Positions 9,197-16,733 of a DNA stretch of 64,000 bases are shown here, in pieces. Both the position numbers and the translations under genes were made by a program. Below the pieces are notes generated by a model. That model made no database searches. It was not told the DNA's origin and worked only from the letters and a program-made list of their open reading frames with translations. Origin of the DNA: Euzebyella marina (GTDB lineage Bacteria > Bacteroidota > Bacteroidia > Flavobacteriales > Flavobacteriaceae); NCBI RefSeq assembly GCF_014855515.1, contig NZ_JACYFK010000001.1, forward strand, positions 1,984,001 to 2,048,000, in the 5' to 3' direction. Every line of letters starts with the position of its first letter. Position 1 is the first letter of the stretch.

Positions 9197-10747
9197 ATGA
9201 ATAGGCTATTTGTTTTGGTTATTTTGATGACGGTCGGGCTCTGTTCGTGCGAATCCGATGAGGTAGATGAAAGACGGCCTAATATTGTACTTTTTTTAGT
9301 TGACGATATGGGCTGGCAAGACACCTCGGTACCCTTTCATACCGAAAAAACGGCATTCAATGAAAGATATCACACCCCTAATATGGAGCGTTTGGCGGCT
9401 GAGGGAATGAAATTCGTTCAGGCATACGCCACCCCGGTCTGCTCGCCTACCAGAGTCAGCCTTATGACGGGTATGAACGCTGCCCGCCATAGAGTTACTA
9501 ATTGGACACTTCATCGAGATTCACTACAGCCGATGGAGAAAAACCATGATTCGTTAGTATTCCCAAAATGGAATGTGAACGGTATGAGTCCCGTTGATGG
9601 CGATCCTAGAAGTGTACATGCTATGCCTTTGGCCCAAGCCTTGAACGATATTGGTTATTATACGGTACATGCGGGCAAAGCCCACTTGGGGGCAATGGGT
9701 ACTCCGGGTGAAAGCCCATTAAACTTAGGTTTTCATGTGAACATTGCGGGCCACGCTGCCGGTGCACCAGAAAGTTACTTGGGGCTTGAAAATTTTGGCA
9801 ATGGAAAGGAAGGAAAAGAAGTGTGGGCCGTGCCAGGCCTAGAGAAATATCACGGAGAGGATATTTTTTTGACTGAAGCTATCACCAGAGAAGCACTGCA
9901 CTCATTGGATTCGGTGGTCTCAACAGAACAGCCATTTTTCCTGTATATGTCACATTATGCGGTTCACACCCCCATCATGGGCGATAAGCGATTTGTAAGG
10001 AAATATTTGGAAAAAGGCCTCGACTCGATAGAAGCAAGATACGCCTCCATGATCGAGGGTATGGATAAGAGCTTAGGTGATATCATGAAATATCTTGATG
10101 AAAAAAATCTGGCCGATAATACCGTTGTTCTCTTCATGTCAGACAATGGCGGGCTGAGTGCCCACGCCAGAGGGGGTGAACCCCACACCCATAATTTACC
10201 GTTATCTAGCGGTAAAGGCTCAATGCGTGAAGGCGGTATTAGAGAACCCATGTTGGCCAAATGGCCTGATAAGATAGCTCCCGCATCGGTATCGCAATAC
10301 CAAGTGATAATCGAAGATTTCTATCCGACGATATTAGAAATTGCTGGTATTGATAGCTTAAATACCGTACAAAAAATTGATGGGCAAAGCTTTTTGCCTG
10401 TATTGGTAGGTGAAAAGGAGTATGACGGAGTGCGCAAAATGGTATGGCATTACCCCAATGAGTGGGGGCCAAGCGGGCCTGGAATTGGAGCGGCCAGTGC
10501 TATAAGAAAAGGAGACTTTAAGTTGATTTACTACCATGCCAATCAACAAATGGAGCTTTTTAACTTAAAGGAGGATATCGGGGAGACTAATAATTTAGTT
10601 GCGGACAACAGAGAGAAGACGAAAGAGTTGGCAGTCGATTTGTCTACCTACCTGAAAGATGTTGATGCCCAAATGCCTTTTTATAAAGATAATGGTACCA
10701 TAGTGCCTTATCCCGAAGAAGTTCTTGATACAGTTCAAATTGAATGA
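9197..10747 (+). CDS. Lipoprotein sulfatase, S1 family (second of tandem pair)
   Basis: 516 residues with a short lipoprotein signal (VGLCSC, Cys16 or Cys18). The FGly motif CSPTR is at Cys82, followed by VSLMTG. The metal pair DD is at 36-37 (FLVDDMGWQD), with HAGKAHLG and FMSDNGG further on. Sequence and length differ clearly from the upstream sulfatase (different loops between the FGly motif and the GK motif), so this is not a recent tandem duplicate. It probably removes a different sulfate from the same glycan. No SusCD pair or glycoside hydrolase is adjacent, so this is not a full polysaccharide utilisation locus. Confidence 0.92.
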   Translation: MNRLFVLVILMTVGLCSCESDEVDERRPNIVLFLVDDMGWQDTSVPFHTEKTAFNERYHTPNMERLAAEGMKFVQAYATPVCSPTRVSLMTGMNAARHRVTNWTLHRDSLQPMEKNHDSLVFPKWNVNGMSPVDGDPRSVHAMPLAQALNDIGYYTVHAGKAHLGAMGTPGESPLNLGFHVNIAGHAAGAPESYLGLENFGNGKEGKEVWAVPGLEKYHGEDIFLTEAITREALHSLDSVVSTEQPFFLYMSHYAVHTPIMGDKRFVRKYLEKGLDSIEARYASMIEGMDKSLGDIMKYLDEKNLADNTVVLFMSDNGGLSAHARGGEPHTHNLPLSSGKGSMREGGIREPMLAKWPDKIAPASVSQYQVIIEDFYPTILEIAGIDSLNTVQKIDGQSFLPVLVGEKEYDGVRKMVWHYPNEWGPSGPGIGAASAIRKGDFKLIYYHANQQMELFNLKEDIGETNNLVADNREKTKELAVDLSTYLKDVDAQMPFYKDNGTIVPYPEEVLDTVQIE

Positions 10748-10809
10748 ACTTTACTATTAATGAGTTAAACTCCCGCTTTATGTAGCACTCAGCAGTTGCC
10801 CCCTAGGTT

Positions 10810-10817
10810 TATTTTTG
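10810..10817 (+). promoter_or_regulatory. -7 element upstream of GH3 gene
   Basis: TATTTTTG matches TAnnTTTG, 13 bp before the GH3 ATG at 10831, giving a very short leader. A TTG at 10796-10798 is too near to serve as the -33 element. Confidence 0.45.
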
Positions 10818-10830
10818 TAGAAAAACAACC

Positions 10831-12357
10831 ATGCCTATCATAGGAAACATCATAAAAGGGTTCATAGAAGTTAGAGATAAACTTTCCGGAGAAAGAAACC
10901 CGATAGACGAGCAAAAACAAGTGCTGAAAAAACTTTTGACCGAAGCTAACGAGACCGCTTTCGGTGAGCATTACGATTTTGATGATATTTTAGAATCTGA
11001 AGATATAGCAAAGGCTTATTCTAAAAAGATACCATTTCATGACTATAATAAGATCAATGATGAATGGTGGCATCAATTGCACGAGGGAAAAACCGATGTG
11101 ACTTGGCCGGGTAAACCTCATTATTTCGCTCTTAGTTCGGGTACCACCGGCAATACGAGTAAACGAATTCCGGTCACTGATGAAATGGTTTCTGCTATCA
11201 GAAACGCCGGGATACAACAAGTTTATGCACTAAGCAATTTTGACCTGCCGGCAGATTTTTTTGAAAAAGACATATTAATGCTCGGCAGTTCTACCGATTT
11301 AGAAAAGGTAGATGATCATGAAGAAGGAGAAATTAGTGGAATAAGTGCCAGTAATATTCCCAATTGGTTCAGGGGTTATTATAAGCCGGGTGAAGATATC
11401 GCAGAGATTGACGACTGGGACGAGCGTGTAGCCAAAATAGCTGAAAAAGCGGAAACTTGGGACGTGGGTGCACTTAGTGGAATACCTTCTTGGATTGAGC
11501 TTATGCTTGAAAAGGTCATTGAGCATCACAACCTAAAGAATATTCATGAACTATGGCCTAATCTTCAGGTTTATACCTCAGGTGGGGTAGCTTTCGGTCC
11601 ATATGAAAAGAGCTTTAATGCATTGCTGGGTCACCCGATTACCATAATTGACACCTATTTGGCTTCTGAAGGTTTTGTTGCCTTTCAGGCCCGGCCTGAA
11701 ACCGACGCAATGCAATTGGTCACCGATGGCGGAATTTATTTTGAGTTTGTTCCCTTTAAACCCGAATACATTAATCAAGATGGTTCATTGGTCGATGACG
11801 CTCCTTCAATAACCTTGGGCGAGGTTCAAAAAGGTCAAGACTATGTCTTGATTATTTCTACGGTATCAGGTGCATGGCGTTATATTATAGGTGATACTAT
11901 CGAGTTCACCGATGTTGAACGAGCTGAAATTAAGATTACGGGTCGAACCAAGTTCTTTTTAAATACGGTAGGTTCTCAGCTGTCGGTTAATAAGTTAGAT
12001 GATGCGGTTCAGCACTTGGAAGAAAAGTTTTCAATGAAAATTCCTGAATATACCCTTTGTGCTAATAGAATTGATGAAGAATTCTATCACTGCTGGTACT
12101 TGGGTTCAGAAGATGCGAAAGATGGGTCAACATTGGCCGATGCTTTGGATGAACATTTAAAACAAGCCAATAAAAATTATAAGGTAGCACGATCAAAAGC
12201 CTTAAAAGGGGTCAAGGTAACTGTTGTGAAGCCTGATGCTTTTCATGAATGGAATGGTGAAAACAAGAAAAAGGGTGGCCAAGTAAAAATGGAAAAGGTC
12301 ATGAACGAAGAAAAATTCGCTCAATGGCAGACCTTCGTTAAAGAAAACGGCTATTAA
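10831..12357 (+). CDS. GH3 family acyl-adenylating enzyme (GH3 auxin-responsive promoter family)
   Basis: 508-residue member of the GH3 branch of the adenylate-forming superfamily. In plants GH3 enzymes activate acyl acids with ATP and conjugate them to amino acids. The ATP motif FALSSGTTGNTSKRIPVT is near residue 105. Further conserved pieces are VYTSGGVAFGPYEKSF, TYLASEGF, YRYIIGDT-type WRYIIGDTIEFTD and the C-terminal GQVKMEKV. No signal peptide. It is monocistronic on the plus strand and converges with a small hypothetical gene. The bacterial substrate is unknown; acyl-amino-acid formation is inference from the family. Confidence 0.88.
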   Translation: MPIIGNIIKGFIEVRDKLSGERNPIDEQKQVLKKLLTEANETAFGEHYDFDDILESEDIAKAYSKKIPFHDYNKINDEWWHQLHEGKTDVTWPGKPHYFALSSGTTGNTSKRIPVTDEMVSAIRNAGIQQVYALSNFDLPADFFEKDILMLGSSTDLEKVDDHEEGEISGISASNIPNWFRGYYKPGEDIAEIDDWDERVAKIAEKAETWDVGALSGIPSWIELMLEKVIEHHNLKNIHELWPNLQVYTSGGVAFGPYEKSFNALLGHPITIIDTYLASEGFVAFQARPETDAMQLVTDGGIYFEFVPFKPEYINQDGSLVDDAPSITLGEVQKGQDYVLIISTVSGAWRYIIGDTIEFTDVERAEIKITGRTKFFLNTVGSQLSVNKLDDAVQHLEEKFSMKIPEYTLCANRIDEEFYHCWYLGSEDAKDGSTLADALDEHLKQANKNYKVARSKALKGVKVTVVKPDAFHEWNGENKKKGGQVKMEKVMNEEKFAQWQTFVKENGY

Positions 12358-12366
12358 CTGATTTTA

Positions 12367-12648
12367 CTAATAAGTTTGACTGGTACTGTGGGCAATACGA
12401 AGTGCCAATGTAAGGTTGAGACAAGCACTAGCGAAGTTTTGGGCGAACAAATCTTGATCTGCTATTGACATCGACTGCTTCAGTTTGGCCAGATTTTCTT
12501 CAAATACAATAAATGATTTTTCCGAATTAAATTTTATATCGGGCATATTATTGCTCAATGTCTGATATGCTTCTACTGCATTCTGCCGACTATAGTAGTC
12601 TTTTTGGCATTCCTTAAGTTTTGCTAAGATTTGCTCAATTAAACTCAT
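12367..12648 (-). CDS. Hypothetical protein, 93 residues, helical
   Basis: Small, soluble, predicted all-helical protein with heptad-like spacing (IEQILAKLKECQ, LAKLKQSM). No signal peptide, TM helix or family recognised. It converges on the GH3 gene with 9 bp between stops. A 14-bp perfect palindrome lies about 90 bp upstream of its ATG. Coding is supported by an ATG start, a compact gap and ordinary composition, but function is unknown. Confidence 0.6.
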   Translation of the reverse strand: MSLIEQILAKLKECQKDYYSRQNAVEAYQTLSNNMPDIKFNSEKSFIVFEENLAKLKQSMSIADQDLFAQNFASACLNLTLALRIAHSTSQTY

Positions 12649-12734
12649 AATATTAAGACATCGTTTTTGGGGTTAGGCTGTCTGTCTAATCTACTAAATC
12701 GGGGGATAAATATATTTATTTTCTTTAAATAACG

Positions 12735-12748
12735 TAGGAATATTCCTA
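12735..12748. promoter_or_regulatory. Perfect 14-bp palindrome, candidate operator
   Basis: TAGGAATATTCCTA is fully self-complementary and lies in the AT-rich interval 87 bp upstream of the 93-residue gene's start (minus strand). The remaining 260 bp between 12649 and 12909 contain no credible gene. Confidence 0.3.
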
Positions 12749-12909
12749 AATATTTTAAAGAAGTTTAAAAAACTTTAATTGATAGGAAAATGCCCATGTA
12801 TATCAATTACAAAGCGTGCCTGTTCCTATTATTTATGGGAAGTAGGCCTTAAAGGGTGATAGAGAAAGTGATGGTTGAGTTATTAGGGGTGTTGTAGGAA
12901 TTTTATGTT

Positions 12910-13491
12910 TTATTCCTCTTTTCTTTCTGCCTCCTCTTTTTCGTTTACTAGTTTTAGAATTTCCTTGGGGGATAGGTAATACTTGCGAATGCGTTCTTTG
13001 TAGCTTTCTTCAATCTCGGCATTATCCAAGATAAAACTTTTCGTCTTTAAAATATAATCGGCCATGCCGTGGCTAACGGCATAAGTATCGGCAGCACGTT
13101 CGGCTTCTCTAATATAAGCTCCGGAGAAGCTGTATTTAATACCGAACCAAATCAGGTTCCAACTACTTCTGTTTTTGTAATCCATGATATGCCCAAGTTC
13201 GTGGCCCAACCACCCGACCATTATTTCTTCAGGTATATCTTCGGTCAAGAATATTCTATCTGAAATTTTGACACGCTTACTAATCAGAACTACATATTTT
13301 CTTTTTTTTCGAGACCTGAATAGCGACCAAAAGGTAGGTTGGGCTCTCATGGTAGATTTTGGTATGTTCGGTTTGAACTTAAAATTTACCGATGTTTGGT
13401 TGAGCTCTGGGTAATACGAAAGTGCCTTTTCGGCCTCAGCCTTTATTGACTTTGGGGCTTGATGCTGTGCGTTCAGGGAAATTAAAGTCAT
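12910..13491 (-). CDS. Exported HELGH zinc metalloprotease-like protein
   Basis: 193 residues from the first ATG. WLGHELGHIMDY gives the HExxH zinc site, and REAERAADTYAV supplies a downstream acidic ligand region as in M48-like or minigluzincin peptidases. The only standard start leaves a truncated leader (MTLISLNAQ). Upstream in frame, codons back to an ATC at 13524 encode a basic n-region (PKRY) and a hydrophobic stretch running into this ATG, which together make a textbook Sec signal peptide ending NAQ. The real start may therefore be the ATC, or a frameshift may separate the ATG. Periplasmic location and proteolysis are inference. Confidence 0.75.
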   Translation of the reverse strand: MTLISLNAQHQAPKSIKAEAEKALSYYPELNQTSVNFKFKPNIPKSTMRAQPTFWSLFRSRKKRKYVVLISKRVKISDRIFLTEDIPEEIMVGWLGHELGHIMDYKNRSSWNLIWFGIKYSFSGAYIREAERAADTYAVSHGMADYILKTKSFILDNAEIEESYKERIRKYYLSPKEILKLVNEKEEAERKEE

Positions 13492-13699
13492 AATGAAAAT
13501 AAAGCTTAGGTAGCGCTTCGGGATCGACCAGTATGTAAGGTGATTTTTTAAGATAATACTTGGGCTTACGGGTAATATAAAAAAATAAACTTCTTTTAAA
13601 ACTATTCAACTTGTTAAGGTTAAACATAAATCGGAAAACGTTCCGATTGCTGGTGGTAATGATGGTAATTGTATATTACATACTAACAACCCAAAGACC

Positions 13700-15268
13700 A
13701 TGCCCGCTAGCAAATTCCGTAGAAAAATTTTCACTATATCGATTATAGTGGTCACCATTCTTGTTTTGGGTGCTATTACGGCACAGGTTATGGCCAATAC
13801 TTGGGTCAAGCAATTTCTTGATAGAAAGCTTCCGCCGCATGTTGAATTGAAATATGATTCAATGGAAACTAACATTTTTACGGGTAGCATTGCCCTGAAC
13901 GGGGTATTTCTAAAACTATCCAACAGAGATTCGGTCGCCACACATACTGAGGCTCAAATGAAATCGATCGCTTTGAATGGGTTAGAATATTCTCAGTTCT
14001 TCATGAAGGACCGTATTGTAGTCTCTGACTTGAAAATCGACCGCCCACAGGTAGTTCATGATTTGTATAAGGTGCATAAAAGAGTTGGCAAAGAACGTAG
14101 GGGGGTAGTTACCTTATTAAAGGAAATCGAGGTTGAAAGACTTAAAGTAGAAGGAGGAGAGCTAACTCTTAATGATAAGGATAGTCTCGCTTTTCACTCA
14201 AAAACAATCGATTTTGAAGTTTTTGAAATTAAAACAGGACCAAAGCAAATTAGAAAAAAGATACCTGTAACTTATGGTAAGTACGATTTATTGGTGGCCG
14301 ATGTATTTGTGGATTTGGGCTCTTATGAAAAATTAAATGTCGATGAGTTGCAGTTTCATGATGGAACGGTCAAGGTGCTAGGTTCTAGTCTTCAAACCAA
14401 ATATGGTAAATCAGAGCTTTCAAAACATTTGAAGGTAGAGCGAGATTATGTTGATTTAAAGGTGCCTGAAATAACCCTGGAGTCTATTGAAGTCAGTTTT
14501 GTCAAAGACACCTTGAACATTACTACCGGAAATGGTAAAATTATAAAGCCTGTTGCGGAGATTTATAGAGACAAATTGGTGACAGATGACACCCGTTCTA
14601 AAAAGATGTATAGCGGAATGCTTCGAAACCTACCTATCTACATCACCGTACCGAGTATTGAGATTGAAAACGCCCAATTGCAATATGGAGAAAAAATTGA
14701 ACAGGGAGTGGCGCCAGGCTCTGTTTCCTTCAATCAATTGAATGCCCAAATAACAAACATCAGTAATAGGGTCGAGAATAAGGCCGATACTAAAATCTCA
14801 GCAGATGCCCTCTTAATGGATCATGCACCTATTCATCTCGATTGGTCATTTCAGGTAAATACGCCGTCGGATAATTTTATTGCTTCAGGAGAAATCAAGA
14901 ATTTTAAATCGAATACGCTCAACAGCTTTTTAGAATCAAGCTTAAGAGCAAAGGCCAAGGGCACCATCAATCGGCTTTATTTCACAATTGGCGGCAATTC
15001 GTTTAATTCTTCTGGAGATATAAAAATGAGTTATGAAGATTTTGAATTCTCCGTTCTCAAGAAAAATCGCCTCGGGGTGAATAAGCTGCTGACTTTTTTA
15101 GGTAACCTGTTTATTAATGATGGTTCGAAATCTGATAAAGACGGTTTTCGATATGGTGATATTGAGGTGGAGCGGGATCCGACCAAATCTTTTTTTAATT
15201 ACTTATGGTTGAATGTGAAAGACGGTATGGTCAACACCATGGTGGGAAAAGGTAAAAAGGAGGATTGA
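13700..15268 (+). CDS. AsmA-like / DUF748-type envelope protein (hypothetical)
   Basis: 522 residues with an N-terminal TM anchor (about 10-32, after basic KFRRK) and a long periplasmic, beta-rich region. The first part (LPPHVELKYDSMETNIFTGSI) and the repeated LKVEGGELTLND-type strands resemble AsmA/DUF748 proteins, which line lipid-transport or assembly paths between the membranes. The C-terminus has NRLYFTIGGNSFNSSGDIKMSYEDF, a typical AsmA-like closing motif. It is a single gene divergent from the metalloprotease and followed by a strong terminator. Family assignment is by pattern only. Confidence 0.6.
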   Translation: MPASKFRRKIFTISIIVVTILVLGAITAQVMANTWVKQFLDRKLPPHVELKYDSMETNIFTGSIALNGVFLKLSNRDSVATHTEAQMKSIALNGLEYSQFFMKDRIVVSDLKIDRPQVVHDLYKVHKRVGKERRGVVTLLKEIEVERLKVEGGELTLNDKDSLAFHSKTIDFEVFEIKTGPKQIRKKIPVTYGKYDLLVADVFVDLGSYEKLNVDELQFHDGTVKVLGSSLQTKYGKSELSKHLKVERDYVDLKVPEITLESIEVSFVKDTLNITTGNGKIIKPVAEIYRDKLVTDDTRSKKMYSGMLRNLPIYITVPSIEIENAQLQYGEKIEQGVAPGSVSFNQLNAQITNISNRVENKADTKISADALLMDHAPIHLDWSFQVNTPSDNFIASGEIKNFKSNTLNSFLESSLRAKAKGTINRLYFTIGGNSFNSSGDIKMSYEDFEFSVLKKNRLGVNKLLTFLGNLFINDGSKSDKDGFRYGDIEVERDPTKSFFNYLWLNVKDGMVNTMVGKGKKED

Positions 15269-15287
15269 GAAATTTAGAGTAAAAGAA

Positions 15288-15316
15288 AAAGCCCCGTAAA
15301 ACGGGGCTTTCTTCCT
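15288..15316. terminator. Bidirectional terminator between convergent genes
   Basis: AAAGCCCCGT, loop AAA, ACGGGGCTTT: a 10-bp GC-rich stem with A and T tracts on both sides. It lies between the AsmA-like gene (+) and the AraC gene (-) and can serve both. Confidence 0.85.
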
Positions 15317-15334
15317 TTTCATAGCACTATACGT

Positions 15335-16366
15335 TTAAGCCGTTGCGGCCAACGATTTTTTATTGTCTTGATACATTTTTGGGCTGCAATTGTATCTTCT
15401 CTTAAATATTTTCGAGAAATAACTTCTACTTGAAAGCCCTACGGTATATACAATCTCAGATATATTCATATCGGTAGTCGATATCAATCTTTCGGCAGTG
15501 TTCAACCGCTCATTGCGAATAAAATCTGAAACGGTCTTACCGTGAAGAAGTTTAAACCCTTCTTGAAGTTTACTGGCGGAAAGGCCACAATCAAGACACA
15601 GAGATTTTATGGAATATTGTATTTCTGGATGCTCTTCAATTTTTCTAGAAACCTCTTTGATGCATTTCAATTCGTATTGGGTCAATGAACCAGTGGGGTT
15701 TTGTTCGTTCTCTAAATCTGACCTTAGATGTTCTATTTCCATGGCCAAAGTCAAGTTCAGAATACCCTCAATCAGTAATTTTTTCACTAGACCTACTTGC
15801 TTAATTTTCTCTAGTTGCGCCAATTGCTCGCCAATTCTTAGGTTATAAGTACCAAAATATCTTATTGGCTTATCTTGCTCTTTACCATGGCTGAACAGTT
15901 GTACCATCGTTTCCTTCAAACTAGACGGTAGGTTACTATCTTCACCAGTTGTACGGTCAACAGCTCTAATGATACACAGTTTTACCCTTTGATTGCTCGG
16001 GAAAACGATTTCATTGACGTGACTGGTACCGCCCATAATGGCCGTTTGAAATTCATCAAGAAGAAGTCTATCCTTATAATTCTGAAAGCACTGGTACAAA
16101 TGACCTTTCAAGCAGTACATGAAATATAATGGCTTGGCAGGGGTTGGGTCTGTAGAAATTTTGAAGTCGTCACGAAAGCAAACATCGTATTGCAAATATG
16201 AAAGGCCTCCCTCAAGAGTGATACCTTTGATAGTTCCGGTACCGTACTCATTGTCAAATTCTAGAATTCTTTCATTTCCTGAGTCTGTAACCGAGCCACC
16301 CAAAATTAGATTGGTAGCGTTTAAACTTTTTTCAAGTGATAATGATTGTAATGATAGTGTTCTCAT
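15335..16366 (-). CDS. AraC-family transcriptional regulator
   Basis: 343 residues. The C-terminal about 100 residues form the double helix-turn-helix: KSLCLDCGLSASKLQEGFKLL, then MNISEIVYTVGLSSRSYFSKIFKRRYNCSPKMY. The N-terminal about 200 residues look like a cupin-type sensor region (PLYFMYCLKGHLYQCFQ) of the kind found in Bacteroidota AraC proteins, with no TM segment. A 45-residue ORF precedes it on the same strand. Signal and targets unknown. Confidence 0.88.
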   Translation of the reverse strand: MRTLSLQSLSLEKSLNATNLILGGSVTDSGNERILEFDNEYGTGTIKGITLEGGLSYLQYDVCFRDDFKISTDPTPAKPLYFMYCLKGHLYQCFQNYKDRLLLDEFQTAIMGGTSHVNEIVFPSNQRVKLCIIRAVDRTTGEDSNLPSSLKETMVQLFSHGKEQDKPIRYFGTYNLRIGEQLAQLEKIKQVGLVKKLLIEGILNLTLAMEIEHLRSDLENEQNPTGSLTQYELKCIKEVSRKIEEHPEIQYSIKSLCLDCGLSASKLQEGFKLLHGKTVSDFIRNERLNTAERLISTTDMNISEIVYTVGLSSRSYFSKIFKRRYNCSPKMYQDNKKSLAATA

Positions 16367-16417
16367 GGCTGTGTTGTTATAGTTGTTAAATAAAATATGT
16401 AGAAGCTTTGCGTTATA

Positions 16418-16555
16418 TTAAAATTTCGAACCTTCTTCAATAGGCTTATGGGTAGTTGACCCAAAAATGAAATTTTCTATAACGTTGTCGCTTGATGTGT
16501 CTGATTCTTCGGATTTTGACTTTAAATCTAAGCCAAGTAATTTCTGTAAAAACAT
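16418..16555 (-). CDS. Candidate 45-residue small protein upstream of AraC gene
   Basis: ATG to TAA ORF beginning MFLQKLLGLDLKSK: a short hydrophobic helix, then a Ser/Glu/Asp-rich stretch and a charged end (EEGSKF). It lies 51 bp before the AraC start on the same strand, after the convergence-free end of the kinase operon. No SD or clear -7 box. No family recognised; it could be a small peptide read with the AraC gene, or a chance ORF. Confidence 0.35.
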   Translation of the reverse strand: MFLQKLLGLDLKSKSEESDTSSDNVIENFIFGSTTHKPIEEGSKF

Positions 16556-16597
16556 GCCCCTAATTGTTTGATACAAATATGAGGGTAGAAGGGCTCC

Positions 16598-16623
16598 GAT
16601 ATCTTATAGAATTATTAGATATC
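16598..16623. repeat. 7-bp inverted repeat, candidate operator
   Basis: GATATCT, 12-bp spacer, AGATATC. It sits 43 bp upstream of the 45-residue ORF and downstream of the kinase gene. No T tract follows, so it is more like an operator than a terminator. Confidence 0.25.
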
Positions 16624-16733
16624 ATTATATAATTATGTAAAAAGAGTGATGAAATGCTATTTTGTATGGATTAACTTACAAAATAGAATAGGGAAGTAGT
16701 AATCTAAAGTTACTGATCGAAGTGAACTCAAAA

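Noticed and set aside
12801-12855. Tiny ORF starting near 12790 (about 20 codons)
   Set aside because: Too short, low complexity neighbourhood and no start signals.
13436-13627. 63-residue ORF overlapping the metalloprotease leader
   Set aside because: Overlaps the protease in another frame and has no family features; mentioned only because a frameshift here is one explanation of the odd start.
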